The notes beneath the pieces were generated by a model that was given only the letters and a program-made list of their open reading frames with translations, was not told the DNA's origin and did no database searches. From positions 1 to 32,730 of the forward strand of contig VGGW01000008.1 in assembly GCA_016868395.1 (NCBI GenBank): 32,730 nucleotides of DNA. The letters are read 5' to 3'. This stretch comes from Bacteroidota bacterium (GTDB lineage Bacteria > Bacteroidota > Bacteroidia > Sphingobacteriales > Sphingobacteriaceae). The position numbers and the translations under genes are program-made. How positions within the stretch are numbered: position 1 is the stretch's first letter; each line of letters opens with the position of its first letter. Positions 24,593 through 32,502 of the stretch are shown piece by piece.

Positions 24593-24611
24593 GGTATAAA
24601 CTCTGTATTTT

Positions 24612-25340
24612 TTATAGAGCCCTGCCGACTGCCTCTTGTGCAATACCTACAATTTCTTCCATGGATTTACCTTCCGGTTCGTATGGTTCAAGTATTTCCC
24701 AACTCATTTTCTCCCCAAAACTCAAGGGGAATGAGCCAAATTGTACAAATTTCCAGGAGTTTCTAATAACAACAGGTACGATTAGAGCGTTTGGAGCCTT
24801 TTTTAAAATTGTTGCAACACCACCCACAGCAAATGGTTTTAACTTACCATCCCTCGAACGGGTACCCTCTGGGAAAATTACGGTAGACCAATTATTAGCT
24901 CTCATCCTTTCGGCTAGCAAAAGAATTTCTGCTACTGCCTGCTTACTGTCTTTTCGATCAATATTGGCTCCGCCACCATATTTTAAATTAAATGAGACAC
25001 TGGGTATACCTTTTGTAAGTTCAATTTTTGATATGAATTTCGCATGGTATTTTCTGAGAAACCAAATCAGTGGTGGTATATCATATAAACTTTGATGGTT
25101 TGCGATAAAAATGATTGGTCTGTTTGTTGGTAATTGATAAGGATTTTTGAAGCTTATCGTACTACCAAGCAGATAATAAGTGCCTAGCAGCAATAAGTTT
25201 AAAACGTCAACTGATTTCTTATGTATTTCCTGACCACCTAATTTAAAGCATAGCCACTGAATAGGCTGAAACAAACAGAGGATGATGCCAAAAAACAAGT
25301 AGTGAATAGGTGAAAAAATATAACCTAAAAACTTATTCAT
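24612..25340 (-). CDS. plsC: 1-acyl-sn-glycerol-3-phosphate acyltransferase (PlsC-like)
   Basis: Adds the second acyl chain to lysophosphatidate in phospholipid synthesis at the cytoplasmic membrane. The 242-residue product has an N-terminal hydrophobic region (about 4-60), the HX4D catalytic motif NHQSLYD in FIANHQSLYDIPPL (about residues 79-92), the glycerol-phosphate-binding FPEGTRSRDGKLKPFAVGG (about 158-176) and VPVVIRNSW. It is downstream of the Nudix gene on the same strand (20 bp) and converges on the LytTR regulator. Another acyl-acceptor specificity cannot be excluded. Confidence 0.92.
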   Translation of the reverse strand: MNKFLGYIFSPIHYLFFGIILCLFQPIQWLCFKLGGQEIHKKSVDVLNLLLLGTYYLLGSTISFKNPYQLPTNRPIIFIANHQSLYDIPPLIWFLRKYHAKFISKIELTKGIPSVSFNLKYGGGANIDRKDSKQAVAEILLLAERMRANNWSTVIFPEGTRSRDGKLKPFAVGGVATILKKAPNALIVPVVIRNSWKFVQFGSFPLSFGEKMSWEILEPYEPEGKSMEEIVGIAQEAVGRAL

Positions 25341-25360
25341 ATTGATTTAATTGAACCAAC

Positions 25361-25927
25361 TTAACCGCCAAGTTTATCGGTTAAAATCAAAATTTTTAAT
25401 TTAAATAACGCGGCAACACTTAATGAATCAGTAATTTCACCGTTCAAGACCATCTGATACGCTGTTTCAAATGGTAATTTACGAACAGTTAAAGCTTCAC
25501 TTTCTTCCGGTCTTGATTCTCCGAAGTTAAGTTCCCTGGCCAAATAGATAATGCCCAACTCATCACTTACAGAATTTGATAGATGAATCCTTTGTATTTC
25601 CTGCCATGAATTAGCTTTAATTCCTGTTTCCTCCAATAATTCCCTTTGAGCACTTATTAGTGGATTAATATCCAGGCTACCACCGCCTTCAGGGATTTCC
25701 CAGCTATACTTTTTTAAGGGGAAGCGATACTGTCCAACCAGCCAGGTATTATTCTCATGGTCTAAAGGGATAATGCCAAGGGCTATATTTTTAAAATGTA
25801 CCTCACCGTAAATCCCCCTTCCACCGCCGGGATTTATCACCTGATGTTCCTCAAGGCAAATCCATGGATTTTCATAGATTTTCTCACTGGAGAGGGTTTG
25901 CCAAGGATTTAAATTCTGATTCTTCAT
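25361..25927 (-). CDS. Nudix hydrolase, ADP-sugar pyrophosphatase-like
   Basis: The protein is 188 residues from the ATG at 25927; the frame is open for seven more codons (start at 25948). Nudix hydrolases cleave nucleoside diphosphates linked to another moiety. The box is GGGSLDINPLISAQRELLEE followed by TGI: the catalytic REXXEE core is complete, but the first box Glu is Ile at that spacing. The upstream elements NIALGIIPLDHENNTWLVGQ, YRFPLKKYSWEIPEGG and the distal LSNSVSDELGIIYLA resemble ADP-ribose/ADP-sugar pyrophosphatases (NudF/YffH-type). It sits between metK and the acyltransferase on the same strand. Substrate not determinable. Confidence 0.88.
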   Translation of the reverse strand: MKNQNLNPWQTLSSEKIYENPWICLEEHQVINPGGGRGIYGEVHFKNIALGIIPLDHENNTWLVGQYRFPLKKYSWEIPEGGGSLDINPLISAQRELLEETGIKANSWQEIQRIHLSNSVSDELGIIYLARELNFGESRPEESEALTVRKLPFETAYQMVLNGEITDSLSVAALFKLKILILTDKLGG

Positions 25928-25996
25928 CCATGCAATCTTCAAAAACAAACCCCTCTAGCCATACAGAAAGAAGGCTTCATTCAAAACCGACATTGA

Positions 25997-27253
25997 TTAA
26001 GCAATATTAAATGCTTTTTTAACCGGTTCAATATAATCTAATTTTTCCCAAGTAAACAGCTCAACTTCAACGGTTTTGCTATCGCCATTGTTTCCTGAAA
26101 AAGTTTTGCTTATCACTTCACTTTGACGTCCCATATGACCATAAGCTGCGGTTTCAGAATAAATTGGATTACGAAGTTTTAAGCGGGTTTCGATTCCATA
26201 TGGAGTCATATCAAAAATGGCAGATATTTTTTGTGCAATCTCACCATCATTTAAACCAACCTTTGAAGTTCCATAAGTATCGACGAATATTCCCATCGGG
26301 TCTTTAACACCAATAGCATAAGAAACCTGTACCAATATCTCACTACAAACTCCTGCGGCGACTAAATTTTTTGCAATATGTCGAGTGGCATAAGCTGCCG
26401 AACGATCTACTTTTGAAGGGTCTTTTCCTGAGAATGCACCACCACCATGAGCACCTTTTCCACCGTAAGTGTCCACAATGATTTTACGGCCGGTTAGTCC
26501 GGTATCTCCATGTGGTCCTCCGATTACAAATTTTCCGGTAGGATTGATGTGATATTTTATGTCAGATGTGAAAAGTTTCTGAAGTTCCGGTTTAAGTTGC
26601 GCTTTTATTCTTGGAATGAGAATGGATATAATATCCTCCTGAATTTTTCTCTGCATGGTTATTTCTGTATCAAAGTCATCATGCTGAGTAGATACCACAA
26701 TTGCATCAATACGAATTGGTTTGTGATCATCACCATATTCAATGGTAACCTGCGATTTCGCATCAGGTCTAAGATATTTAATTGCAGAGTTCTCTCTCCG
26801 AAGGACAGCAAGCTCTGTTAAAATCTTATGTGCCAGATCTAAAGCCAATGGCATATAATTATCAGTTTCGCTGGTGGCATATCCAAACATCATACCTTGA
26901 TCCCCTGCACCTTGGTCTTGTTTCTTTACTCTTTCTACCCCCTGATTGATATCTGCCGATTGTTCATGAATCGCTGAAATAACACCGCAAGAATCAGCCT
27001 CAAACATATATTCAGACTTGGTATAACCAATTTTTCGAACCACTTCACGAGCAATTTTTTGTACGTCCAGGTAAGTTTGTGATTTAACTTCTCCTGCTAA
27101 TACAACCAAACCCGTGGTAACTAAAGTTTCACAGGCAACTTTTGAATCAGGATCCCAGGCTAAAAAGTTGTCAATTAATGCATCTGAAATCTGGTCAGCC
27201 ACTTTATCCGGGTGGCCTTCTGATACTGATTCGGAGGTAAATAAATAAGGCAT
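25997..27253 (-). CDS. metK: S-adenosylmethionine synthase
   Basis: MetK makes S-adenosylmethionine from methionine and ATP as a cytoplasmic tetramer. The 418-residue protein starts [20 protein letters not shown] with the methionine/ATP-binding His, then [17 protein letters not shown] (ATP loop), and the signature [20 protein letters not shown] with the catalytic Lys and Asp, and [18 protein letters not shown]. The length is somewhat above that of the 384-residue E. coli enzyme, as usual in Bacteroidota. The 5' leader (27254-27412) shows no recognisable SAM riboswitch. The Nudix gene follows after about 70 bp. Confidence 0.97.
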   Translation of the reverse strand: MPYLFTSESVSEGHPDKVADQISDALIDNFLAWDPDSKVACETLVTTGLVVLAGEVKSQTYLDVQKIAREVVRKIGYTKSEYMFEADSCGVISAIHEQSADINQGVERVKKQDQGAGDQGMMFGYATSETDNYMPLALDLAHKILTELAVLRRENSAIKYLRPDAKSQVTIEYGDDHKPIRIDAIVVSTQHDDFDTEITMQRKIQEDIISILIPRIKAQLKPELQKLFTSDIKYHINPTGKFVIGGPHGDTGLTGRKIIVDTYGGKGAHGGGAFSGKDPSKVDRSAAYATRHIAKNLVAAGVCSEILVQVSYAIGVKDPMGIFVDTYGTSKVGLNDGEIAQKISAIFDMTPYGIETRLKLRNPIYSETAAYGHMGRQSEVISKTFSGNNGDSKTVEVELFTWEKLDYIEPVKKAFNIA

Positions 27254-27404
27254 AGTGTGTCAATTAATATTAAAAAATGAGATGTTTTAATGTGTTGCGA
27301 AAAAAGATGGAAGGAAATTGATCGAAGTAAAAATCAGCAAATTGTTTTAGCACTTTTTTTTACGTGGTTGCAATCAACGCAAATCGATCCACTTTCTCGC
27401 ACAA

Positions 27405-27412
27405 CAAAATTA
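27405..27412 (-). promoter_or_regulatory. metK promoter -7 box
   Basis: On the minus strand TAATTTTG (27412 to 27405) matches TAnnTTTG exactly. It implies a metK leader of about 145 nt, with no structure that I recognise as a riboswitch. Confidence 0.45.
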
Positions 27413-27444
27413 GGGTAAAAATTATGTTCTAAAAAATTTAAAAG

Positions 27445-27452
27445 TAATTTTG
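27445..27452 (+). promoter_or_regulatory. Lipid kinase gene promoter -7 box
   Basis: TAATTTTG matches TAnnTTTG exactly, about 21 bp before the TTG start. It is divergent from the metK box, 32 bp away. Confidence 0.45.
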
Positions 27453-27473
27453 AGTTAATAATCTACATATTAG

Positions 27474-28346
27474 TTGAAAAGAAAAATTTTATTCGTTATC
27501 AATCCTGTTTCGGGCGGGAAGACCAAATATAATTTCCTCAAAAATTTAGATAAATACCTGGATAAGAGCAAATTTGACTACGAAAGTGTGTTTACTGATT
27601 ATCATGGACATGGAACTCTTCTTGCAGCCGAGGCGGTAAAAAATGGAGTAGATATCATAGTTGCAGTCGGCGGAGATGGAACAATTAATGAAATCGCAAA
27701 TGAACTTGAGGGTACCGATAAATTAATGGGAATAATCCCACTGGGCTCAGGGAATGGACTCGCCAGATCTTTAGGAATTCCGTTGGGAGATTATAACGCT
27801 ATAAAACGGTTGAACAGGCTTCATGCCAGTAAAATAGATACCGGAGTTTTCAATGGTAAGAAGTTCTTTAATATGGCTGGAGTCGGGTTTGATGCTCAAA
27901 TTAGTGCTCGTTTTGCTGAGAATGGGAAGCGAGGACTTGGTAGTTATGTTAAAATTGCCTACTCTGAAGTTTCAAACTATCATTCACAGTTTTACCGGCT
28001 GAATATTGATGGTAGAGATTACGAGCAACAGGCATTTATGATTAGTATAGCAAATTCTTCACAATACGGGAACAACGCTCATATTTCCCCCCATGCATCC
28101 TTAAATGACGGGATGCTTGATGTCTGTATTTTAAAGCCATTTCCTTTATATAAATTCCCGGCATTGGCATTCAGAATGTTCGCAAGGAATACCCATAAAT
28201 CAGATTACCTGGAGATAATTAGAGGAAGTAACATCAGCATTATTCGTGAAAGCGAGGCAGCAGTTCATGTAGATGGAGAGCCTTTGATTATGGGAAAGGA
28301 ACTTAATATTACCTTAAAAAGCCAATCATTAACTATTCTTCATTAG
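27474..28346 (+). CDS. Diacylglycerol/sphingosine-kinase family lipid kinase (YegS/BmrU type)
   Basis: The 290-residue protein begins at a TTG: MKRKILFVINPVSGGKTK, where NPVSGG is the family's opening nucleotide-binding motif. GGDGTINEIAN (about residues 66-76), GIIPLGSGNGLARSLGIP and FFNMAGVGFDAQIS are the other diagnostic blocks; VHVDGEPLIM closes the domain. These enzymes phosphorylate lipid acceptors such as diacylglycerol, phosphatidylglycerol or sphingoid bases; the last is plausible in Sphingobacteriales but is inference. No ATG precedes the conserved motif in frame, so the TTG start is well supported. The SUI1-like gene starts 3 bp after its stop. Confidence 0.92.
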   Translation: MKRKILFVINPVSGGKTKYNFLKNLDKYLDKSKFDYESVFTDYHGHGTLLAAEAVKNGVDIIVAVGGDGTINEIANELEGTDKLMGIIPLGSGNGLARSLGIPLGDYNAIKRLNRLHASKIDTGVFNGKKFFNMAGVGFDAQISARFAENGKRGLGSYVKIAYSEVSNYHSQFYRLNIDGRDYEQQAFMISIANSSQYGNNAHISPHASLNDGMLDVCILKPFPLYKFPALAFRMFARNTHKSDYLEIIRGSNISIIRESEAAVHVDGEPLIMGKELNITLKSQSLTILH

Positions 28347-28349
28347 TCT

Positions 28350-28694
28350 ATGTCAAAAAAAAATAAAGATTTTCAAGGTATTGTTTATTCTACTAATCCT
28401 GATTTCAGGTATCTGTCTGATGATTCAGAAATTACAGAAACCATAGAACCGAATATGCAGGATCTAAGAGTGCAGCTTGACAGAAAGCAACGGGCCGGCA
28501 AAGCGGTAACTTTAGTAACGGGTTTTATTGGGAAACAGAGCGATTTGGAATTACTTGGTAAAAAGCTGAAACAAAAATGCGGTGTTGGAGGTAGTGCAAA
28601 GGATGGACAAATAATTATTCAGGGTGATTTTCGCGAAAAGATATACAACTTATTGCTTTTAGAGGGTTACAAAGTAAAAAAATCAGGGGGCTGA
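28350..28694 (+). CDS. SUI1/YciH-like translation initiation factor
   Basis: A 114-residue protein with the eIF1 (SUI1) fold: a disordered N-terminus, then LRVQLDRKQRAGKAVTLVTG, LLGKKLKQKCGVGGSAKDGQ and IIIQGDFREKIYNLLLLEGY. Members in bacteria (E. coli YciH) are thought to influence initiation fidelity. The KCGVGGS segment corresponds to the conserved loop of eIF1. It is co-transcribed with the lipid kinase, 3 bp downstream. Confidence 0.93.
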   Translation: MSKKNKDFQGIVYSTNPDFRYLSDDSEITETIEPNMQDLRVQLDRKQRAGKAVTLVTGFIGKQSDLELLGKKLKQKCGVGGSAKDGQIIIQGDFREKIYNLLLLEGYKVKKSGG

Positions 28695-29151
28695 AAAAAC
28701 ACATTAGTTTGTCAGGGTTAAAATTTTATCCCTAAGCTAATTCATGGCAATTGGTTTTTTGGGGTTCGGCTATTCTCTTACCGGACTTACACTCCTATTT
28801 TTGTAGAAAGTGAAATACTTCGTTCTCTGGTGAAGATTGTGGAAAGAGCGAACTAAACCCGATTTTTTTTGTATCAGATTTTAAACATTCATAAAAAAAG
28901 TTTTGATAATGAATCAGTTATAATTGTTCTTATCCTTTTTTATTTCTATTCTTCTTTAAAATCATTCATCAAATTTGCAATTACAATAAAAAATAGTTTT
29001 CATTGTAAAATGATTGCAATGAATTACAGATAATTTGTTCCAAAACATAATTTATCATGCAAAATTCTTGGGATGGCTTTGACAGGATGGAATAATTAAG
29101 ATTAATATTTCACAAAAAATTTTTTATTAATTCGAAAATTATATTTTTGTT
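28695..29151. other. Long intergenic region upstream of exbB
   Basis: About 590 bp without a supportable gene separate the SUI1-like gene from exbB. It holds a near-palindromic AGGGTTAAAATTTTATCCCT (28717-28736), an orphan exact TAnnTTTG box at 28796-28803 in ACTCCTATTTTTGTA followed about 60 nt later by TTTTTTTT (28863-28870), and very A+T-rich sequence. A short RNA of about 60 nt between box and T run is possible but no good terminator hairpin is seen. Confidence 0.5.
28796..28803 (+). promoter_or_regulatory. Orphan -7 box
   Basis: TATTTTTG is an exact TAnnTTTG match in the context ACTCCTATTTTTGTA, similar to that of the hflX promoter. It has no ORF directly after it. Confidence 0.3.
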
Positions 29152-29159
29152 ATCCCTTA
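29152..29159 (+). promoter_or_regulatory. exbB operon promoter -7 box
   Basis: TATTTTTG matches TAnnTTTG exactly. The predicted start near 29164 gives an A-rich leader of about 120 nt before exbB. Confidence 0.5.
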
Positions 29160-29284
29160 AATTAAATAGCAAAATTTTGATGCTTTGTAAAGCAGGAAAA
29201 AATCAACATTAAAATAATAACAGCAAACAACAAAACAATTAACTTACATTATCTAATCAACAACTAAAACTAAATTTTAAAAAA

Positions 29285-30112
29285 ATGGCGAACGCACCAA
29301 AACCAACAACAGCTAAGAAAGAGAGCTCTGGTTCAAACATTTTTGCAAGTCTATCTATTGTGATGTGTATTCTTGTCGGAGTACTTTTATGGAAATTCGT
29401 AATGGGAGATCCTGCTAATTTTGAAGGTGGAGATCCTGAGAACGGCCATCCACTACCAGGTAACTACTTTGGAATGGTTTACAAAGGAGGATATGTTGTA
29501 CCAGTATTGATGGGTTTATTCCTCATGGTGATCGTATTTTCATTCGAGCGTTTCTTTGTAATCGGAAAAGCTACCGGAAAGGGAAGCGTTGAAGCTTTTG
29601 TAAAAAAGGTTCAAAGTTTCATCAGTGCAGGTAATATTGATTCGGCAATTTCAGAATGCGATAAGCAGGCTGGATCTGTTGCTAACGTAATTAAATCTGG
29701 GCTCAAAAAGTACAAGGAGATGGAGTCTGAGACTAAGCTTGATACTGAACAGAAATGTTTGGCAATCCAAAAGGATATCGAAGAGGCAACTGCTTTGGAG
29801 ATGCCAATGTTAGAGCAAAACCTAACGGTTATTGCAACTCTGGTATCGATTGGAACTTTGATGGGTCTACTCGGTACTGTAACCGGTATGATCAAGGCCT
29901 TTGCGGCATTGTCTACGGCAGGTTCACCGGATCAGGCAGCTCTTGCAAATGGTATTTCTGAGGCCTTGATTAACACGGCAACCGGTATTGCTACTTCAGC
30001 TTTGGCAATTATCATGTACAACCTATTTACTTCTAAGATTGATAAATTGACATATGCTATTGACGAGGCAGGATTCTCTATCGTTCAAACGTATGCAAGT
30101 ACTCACAAATAA
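29285..30112 (+). CDS. exbB: ExbB/TolQ/MotA family proton channel protein
   Basis: ExbB forms the pentameric inner-membrane channel that uses proton motive force to energise TonB. The 275-residue protein has a soluble N-terminus, a first helix (about 21-41), a second (about 68-92, PVLMGLFLMVIVFSFERFF), a large cytoplasmic loop (about 95-180) and the conserved pair of C-terminal helices containing LIATLVSIG-type sequence (ATLVSIGTLMGLLGTVTGMI and ISEALINTATGIATSALAII), which carry the Thr and Gly residues of the proton path. The N-terminal helix is an extra feature of Bacteroidota members. It starts the exbB-exbD-exbD-tonB unit. Confidence 0.95.
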   Translation: MANAPKPTTAKKESSGSNIFASLSIVMCILVGVLLWKFVMGDPANFEGGDPENGHPLPGNYFGMVYKGGYVVPVLMGLFLMVIVFSFERFFVIGKATGKGSVEAFVKKVQSFISAGNIDSAISECDKQAGSVANVIKSGLKKYKEMESETKLDTEQKCLAIQKDIEEATALEMPMLEQNLTVIATLVSIGTLMGLLGTVTGMIKAFAALSTAGSPDQAALANGISEALINTATGIATSALAIIMYNLFTSKIDKLTYAIDEAGFSIVQTYASTHK

Positions 30113-30130
30113 TGGTAATTGAAAATCGAC

Positions 30131-30160
30131 TCCGGGTTTAACCTAAACCCGGAATCTTTT
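30131..30160 (+). terminator. exbB-exbD intercistronic hairpin (possible partial terminator)
   Basis: TCCGGGTTTA (30131-30140) pairs perfectly with TAAACCCGGA (30144-30153) around a three-base loop, followed by ATCTTTT. The stem is strong but the T run is short. It could partly terminate, or protect the 3' end of exbB mRNA, giving more ExbB than ExbD. Confidence 0.65.
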
Positions 30161-30199
30161 CATCTCTACAGTAAATAGTTAATAATTAAAAAATAAGCA

Positions 30200-30826
30200 A
30201 TGCCTAGAATTAAAGTTGCCAGAAAGAGTACAGCTATCGACATGACAGCAATGTGTGATGTGGCGTTTTTGTTGCTTACCTTTTTTATCCTGACAGCGAC
30301 AGCCCGTCAGCCTGAGCCACTTCCTGTTGATACTCCGGCATCAACGGTAAAGTTCAAACTGCCTGATTTGGATATAGCAACACTGACTATCGGTCAAAAA
30401 GGTAAAGTATTTTTCGGAGTTCCCGGTCAGCCTATTCGCAAAAGGACTCTTGAATTAATGGGCGAAAAGTATCAGATCCAGTTTACAGAGGAGGAAAAAA
30501 CTCGCTTTTCAGTAATTGAGAGTTTTGGTGTTCCAATTGGAAACCTGAAACAAATTATCATGATGAAAGGTGACGATCGGAATAAACCAGGATTGCAGCC
30601 TGGAATTCCTACAGATTCAGTGGGCTTGCGCCCATCTGAATTGCACGATTGGATAATATCAGCTCGTTATGCCACGAAAGAACTTAACAACGTCGATATG
30701 CGTGTCAGTATCAAGGGTGATTCAAGGGAAGAATATCCATCAATTAAGAAAATTTTGGAGATCCTTCAGGATCAGAATATAAACAAATTTAGTCTGATCA
30801 CCTCATTGAGGACAGGCGAAGAATGA
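30200..30826 (+). CDS. exbD: ExbD/TolR family protein, first copy
   Basis: ExbD sits in the lumen of the ExbB channel and couples protons to TonB. The 208-residue protein has a short basic N-terminus (MPRIKVARKSTAIDMTAM), a single helix CDVAFLLLTFFILTAT with the essential Asp20 at its start, and a periplasmic domain. That domain has an inserted stretch (about 65-145) compared with compact ExbD, and ends with VDMRVSIKGDSREEYPSIKK. It lies downstream of the hairpin and 23 bp before the second exbD. Confidence 0.93.
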   Translation: MPRIKVARKSTAIDMTAMCDVAFLLLTFFILTATARQPEPLPVDTPASTVKFKLPDLDIATLTIGQKGKVFFGVPGQPIRKRTLELMGEKYQIQFTEEEKTRFSVIESFGVPIGNLKQIIMMKGDDRNKPGLQPGIPTDSVGLRPSELHDWIISARYATKELNNVDMRVSIKGDSREEYPSIKKILEILQDQNINKFSLITSLRTGEE

Positions 30827-30849
30827 TCGTATCATTAATATAAATCACG

Positions 30850-31401
30850 ATGGCAGAATTAGACACCTCCGGCGGGGGTAAGAATAAAGGTGGCAAAATT
30901 AGAAGTAAAAAGCAGTCAACACGTGTGGATTTAACTGCCATGGTTGATTTGGCTTTCCTCTTGATCACTTTCTTTATGCTTACCACTACATTGGCTAAAC
31001 CTCAGGCAATGGATTTAGCGATGCCTGATAAGGATAAACAAGACCAGCAAGAATTGACAATAGCTGATAATAGAACAATGACCATACTTCTGGGTGCGAA
31101 TAACCGCTTGGAATGGTATATGGGACTTGTGGATAAGCCCCTGACTCCTCCACAGATTGATAATTATGGAAGAAATGGGATCAGGAAGGCTCTGGTTGAG
31201 AATGCTAAAAAAGTTATAGCAGCTACCGGTGATCCAAGTAAAGGACTGATTGTTTTAATCAAACCAAGTGAAAATTCAAATTATAGAAATTTTGTGGATA
31301 TCCTTGATGAGATGAAGGTATCAAACATCGAGAGATATGCGATAGTTGAGATCTCAGATCCTGACATTGCTTTGTTGAAGCGTGATGGTATCTACAAATA
31401 G
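30850..31401 (+). CDS. exbD: ExbD/TolR family protein, second copy
   Basis: A 183-residue paralogue of the gene before it. An acidic/Gly-rich head and basic patch (KGGKIRSKKQSTRVDLTAM) precede the membrane helix VDLAFLLITFFMLTTTLAK, with the conserved Asp33. The periplasmic part ends with PSENSNYRNFVDILDEMKVS. Adjacent pairs of divergent exbD genes are normal in Bacteroidota Ton systems and may form heterodimers in the ExbB channel; this is family knowledge rather than something visible here. Confidence 0.93.
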   Translation: MAELDTSGGGKNKGGKIRSKKQSTRVDLTAMVDLAFLLITFFMLTTTLAKPQAMDLAMPDKDKQDQQELTIADNRTMTILLGANNRLEWYMGLVDKPLTPPQIDNYGRNGIRKALVENAKKVIAATGDPSKGLIVLIKPSENSNYRNFVDILDEMKVSNIERYAIVEISDPDIALLKRDGIYK

Positions 31402-31441
31402 TTAGTTTAAACACAAATATTAACCCTTTAAAGAATTAAAT

Positions 31442-32266
31442 ATGTTAGCGTCTAAAATAGATTTATTCAACCCGCAATGGCTGGATGTTGTATTTGACGG
31501 GAGAAATAAAAACTATGGAGCTTATGATTTAAGGAAAGGTAATTCCAAAACCACAAGCCGAGCAGTAATTATTGGCTCTCTTTTATTTATCGTGATGGTT
31601 TCATTACCGTTAATCATCAGATATATCTCCGGTATATTGCCGGAAGAAGAGAAGGTGAAAATTACTGAAGTAGTTTTGGCGCCTCCACCACCAATTAACA
31701 AGGAAGAGTTACCTCCTCCTCCACCGGAGCCACCTAAACCCAAAGTTGACCAGATTAAATTCCCGCCTCCTGTGGTAGTTCCTGCAGAGCAAGTAAGGGA
31801 TGAGGAGCCTCCAACTGTTGAAGAACTTAAGGTTGCTGATCCTGGTCAAAAAACAATTGAAGGCGACCCTAATGCAGATATTGTAATTGATGAGCCGGTA
31901 GGTGAAGCACCTAAAGCGGTGGCAGTAATTGAAGACAATAGTATCAAAGATTTTGCAAGTGTTGAGGTTCTTCCTGAATTTCAAGGCGGTATGGCCGGAT
32001 GGGGTAAGTATCTCCAGAAAAACCTGAAATATCCACCGATGGCTCGTGAAAATAATATTACCGGTCGTGTCATTATGAGCTTTGTCGTAGAGAAGAACGG
32101 GAATTTAACAGACATCAAAGTATTGAGAGGTATTGGAGGTGGGTGTGATGAGGAAGCAATTAGGGTGTTGAAAAACGCACCAGCCTGGAAACCGGGTATT
32201 CAAAACGGTCGTCCGGTTCGTGTGGCTTATACCATGCCTATTTTTTTCCAGTTGGCCGGACAATAA
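31442..32266 (+). CDS. tonB: TonB energy transducer
   Basis: TonB spans the periplasm and transmits energy to outer-membrane TonB-dependent receptors, including SusC-type nutrient importers. The 274-residue protein has the Bacteroidota-type cytoplasmic head (WLDVVFDGRNKNYGAYDLRK, residues about 13-32), one helix (about 42-64, VIIGSLLFIVMVSLPLIIRY), a Pro/Glu/Lys-rich spacer (APPPPINKEELPPPPPEPPK, about 80-100, and on to 120) and the C-terminal TonB domain (about 180-274; FQGGMAGWGKYLQKNLKYPP, ITGRVIMSFVVEKNGNLTDI, EEAIRVLKNAPAWKPG, VRVAYTMPIFF). It follows the second exbD by 40 bp. Confidence 0.96.
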   Translation: MLASKIDLFNPQWLDVVFDGRNKNYGAYDLRKGNSKTTSRAVIIGSLLFIVMVSLPLIIRYISGILPEEEKVKITEVVLAPPPPINKEELPPPPPEPPKPKVDQIKFPPPVVVPAEQVRDEEPPTVEELKVADPGQKTIEGDPNADIVIDEPVGEAPKAVAVIEDNSIKDFASVEVLPEFQGGMAGWGKYLQKNLKYPPMARENNITGRVIMSFVVEKNGNLTDIKVLRGIGGGCDEEAIRVLKNAPAWKPGIQNGRPVRVAYTMPIFFQLAGQ

Positions 32267-32272
32267 CTGTCT

Positions 32273-32494
32273 ATGTCGGTTTCCAAAGAAGAAAAAGAAA
32301 TACAGAAATCGCCCGCAAAGCGATTTCTGTTTATTTTAGGGCTCGGGATGTTTGCGCTTTACTTTGCCTTAGGAATCGCGATTATTTTTTGGAAAGATTT
32401 TCCAATCAATCTTGATTTTGGTTACCGACTGGCTTTCGCGTTGCTCCTGATCATTTATTCTTTTATCAGGTTTGTGCGTTTACTGCGTTCATAA
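32273..32494 (+). CDS. Small two-helix membrane protein in the ton cluster
   Basis: A 73-residue protein with a polar, charged N-terminus (SVSKEEKEIQKSPAKR) and two helices (about 17-40, FLFILGLGMFALYFALGIAI; 49-68, YRLAFALLLIIYSFIRFV). It starts 6 bp after the tonB stop and precedes the PstS-like gene by 8 bp, so it is in the same transcript. Small proteins in this position recur in Bacteroidota ton clusters; function unknown. Confidence 0.75.
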   Translation: MSVSKEEKEIQKSPAKRFLFILGLGMFALYFALGIAIIFWKDFPINLDFGYRLAFALLLIIYSFIRFVRLLRS

Positions 32495-32502
32495 ATGTTA
32501 GT

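Noticed and set aside
27254-27412. SAM riboswitch in the metK leader
   Set aside because: No SAM-I, SAM-II or SAM/SAH-type core, and no leader terminator, could be drawn by eye.
30200-31401. Recent tandem duplication of exbD
   Set aside because: The two products differ strongly in length and sequence; paired exbD genes are the usual Bacteroidota arrangement.
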